Shown one piece after another: positions 63,181 to 64,000 of a DNA stretch of 64,000 nucleotides; position 1 is the stretch's first letter, and each line of letters starts with the position of its first letter. A program made the position numbers and the translations under genes. The notes below the pieces were generated by a model. It did no database searches. It was given only the letters and a program-made list of their open reading frames with translations, and had not been told where the DNA came from. This DNA comes from Okeania sp. SIO2C9 (lineage in GTDB: Bacteria; Cyanobacteriota; Cyanobacteriia; Cyanobacteriales; Microcoleaceae), in contig NZ_JAAHGO010000019.1 of assembly GCF_010672455.1 (NCBI RefSeq), positions 18,640-82,639 of the forward strand. Direction: 5' to 3'.

Positions 63181-64000
63181 TTATTCTCCTAAACCACTCT
63201 GTTTTCCTACCTGAGCAGTTATTTCTGGACAATAAGGTGATACATCATTGCAATCTACGGTATCAAATTGTCCAGACAGGCGACGCTTTGCATTACCTTC
63301 TACTGTTATTTGTGCTAAATCATTGTTGTTACTTACTGAATCTACCGTAAAATTTTCAATGTAGTTAACTAAAACTTCTGGGTTTTTAGTAATAGCTCCA
63401 TTAGGTGTCCATGCCAGGTAATTTGATGAATCAAACTGAACAAAGCCGTTATCTGGAACACCATCATCACCAGCAACATAACTTCCAGAAATATCTTTTA
63501 CCCCATCCTGTATTTGAAGTCTAGTGATTCTTGTTGGGCAACCTGTTCCTGCTTTTTGAGCTGGTTGACACCAGATAGAAGTAGGGTCAGTTTCTGTTCT
63601 TTCATAGTATGCGACCAATGCTAAAACATAACCATCATCTGCACCATCAGCACAGTCACCTGTTGAGCAAATTGCATCTTCAACTAATTCTCGTTTCCAA
63701 AATACAAGTACAGGAAATTGACCATTAGATACAAGATTACTAGCAAAAGCTGCGAAGTCTCCATCAGTTGGGTCATAAATATAGATTGCCTGACTTATAT
63801 CTTCTTCTATATAACTAATTGCTGCTTGCATATCTTGCTCAGAATTAGTTTTTGCTTCTTCTCGAACATCAGTATTGAGTATATTGACGACAAAACTCAA
63901 TAAAGGAACGGTAATTATTACTGCCATAATTGTTCCTATTAATAGCTCGATCATAGTAAAGCCACTAATAGTTTTTTCAGCAGACGAATTACGCCTTAAC
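63181..64000 (-). CDS. hpsC: Pseudopilin, HpsC-like (5' end outside window)
   Basis: The frame is open to the right edge. It reads LRRNSSAEKTISG then FTMIELLIGTIMAVIITVP, so the prepilin cleavage site is inside the window and only a short N-terminal leader is missing. About 270 residues remain. TDVREEAKTNSEQDMQAAIS followed by YIEEDISQAIYIYDPTDG and the Cys-rich CSTGDCADG, CQPAQKAGTGCPTRITRLQI resemble HpsC, the PulJ-like pseudopilin of hormogonium polysaccharide secretion. That name rests on recall of family sequences. First of three leftward pseudopilin genes, 74 bases from the next. Confidence 0.7.
   Translation of the reverse strand, partial: LRRNSSAEKTISGFTMIELLIGTIMAVIITVPLLSFVVNILNTDVREEAKTNSEQDMQAAISYIEEDISQAIYIYDPTDGDFAAFASNLVSNGQFPVLVFWKRELVEDAICSTGDCADGADDGYVLALVAYYERTETDPTSIWCQPAQKAGTGCPTRITRLQIQDGVKDISGSYVAGDDGVPDNGFVQFDSSNYLAWTPNGAITKNPEVLVNYIENFTVDSVSNNNDLAQITVEGNAKRRLSGQFDTVDCNDVSPYCPEITAQVGKQSGLGE

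Noticed and set aside
63107-63232. N-terminal extension of the second pseudopilin
   Set aside because: It overlaps the preceding gene and gives an implausible leader, while MKIPIGLKIK provides a normal short basic leader.

Overview
The window is chromosomal DNA of a filamentous cyanobacterium. It is AT-rich and gene-sparse, with many HIP1 octamers (GCGATCGC), an almost complete phycoerythrin accessory operon (cpeC, cpeD, cpeS, cpeT, cpeR), a second bilin lyase, a demethylphylloquinone-reductase-type NDH-2, a PEP-CTERM protein, Mo-nitrogenase C-terminal-type and RDD/pentapeptide proteins, and hormogonium-type pseudopilins. Long intergenic regions full of heptamer STRRs, tiny repeats and IS200/IS605 relics suggest a Trichodesmium/Okeania-like marine Oscillatoriales. 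That placement is inference from gene content, not a database match.

Left part (1-15 kb): a single co-directional minus-strand block. Reading leftward it runs fatty acyl-AMP ligase, acyl-CoA dehydrogenase-like flavoprotein, acyl carrier protein, MBOAT acyltransferase, NdbB-like quinone reductase, an HTTM (vitamin-K-carboxylase-like)/DCC fusion, a second MBOAT and two tandem SGNH-like partner genes, one scrambled by an unequal duplication. It looks like a cell-surface acylation locus with an adjacent quinone-linked module. Middle-left (15-31 kb): housekeeping and envelope genes (small membrane protein, RDD-HEAT-pentapeptide protein, class II FBP aldolase, tRNA-Lys, aldose epimerase, CapA, a small conserved protein, beta-CASP-like hydrolase), with two MITEs, a decayed IS1/IS605 mosaic and an intact tnpB.

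Middle (31-48 kb): the cpe operon, an RHH plus ten-repeat coiled-coil protein, then a betaine/proline-type ABC transporter whose ATPase gene (proV) is separated from its permease/binding-protein fusion (proWX) by about 4.7 kb. That interval holds a MITE, an ATP-grasp gene, a methyltransferase gene split by an IS605 element, and a tandem-repeat array. Right part (48-64 kb): PEP-CTERM protein, CpcS-type lyase, pentapeptide protein, sulfotransferase, methyltransferase-HIT fusion, bestrophin, TerB/Mo-nitrogenase-C protein, a six-unit tandem array in front of obgE, a chimeric tnpB relic, and a pseudopilin cluster leaving the window on the right.

The most unusual aspect is the ecology of small repeats. 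At least three dispersed families (called R1, R2, R3 here), three MITE families with recognisable target duplications, and a 21-bp dispersed repeat are inserted into one another, so that empty and occupied sites can be compared inside this one window. The 21-bp element has also entered tnpB in frame. Independently, three genes (HTTM, proWX, obgE) each carry a tandem amplification of their own 5' leader. R1 copies end only a few bases before the start codons of cpeT and an MBOAT gene.
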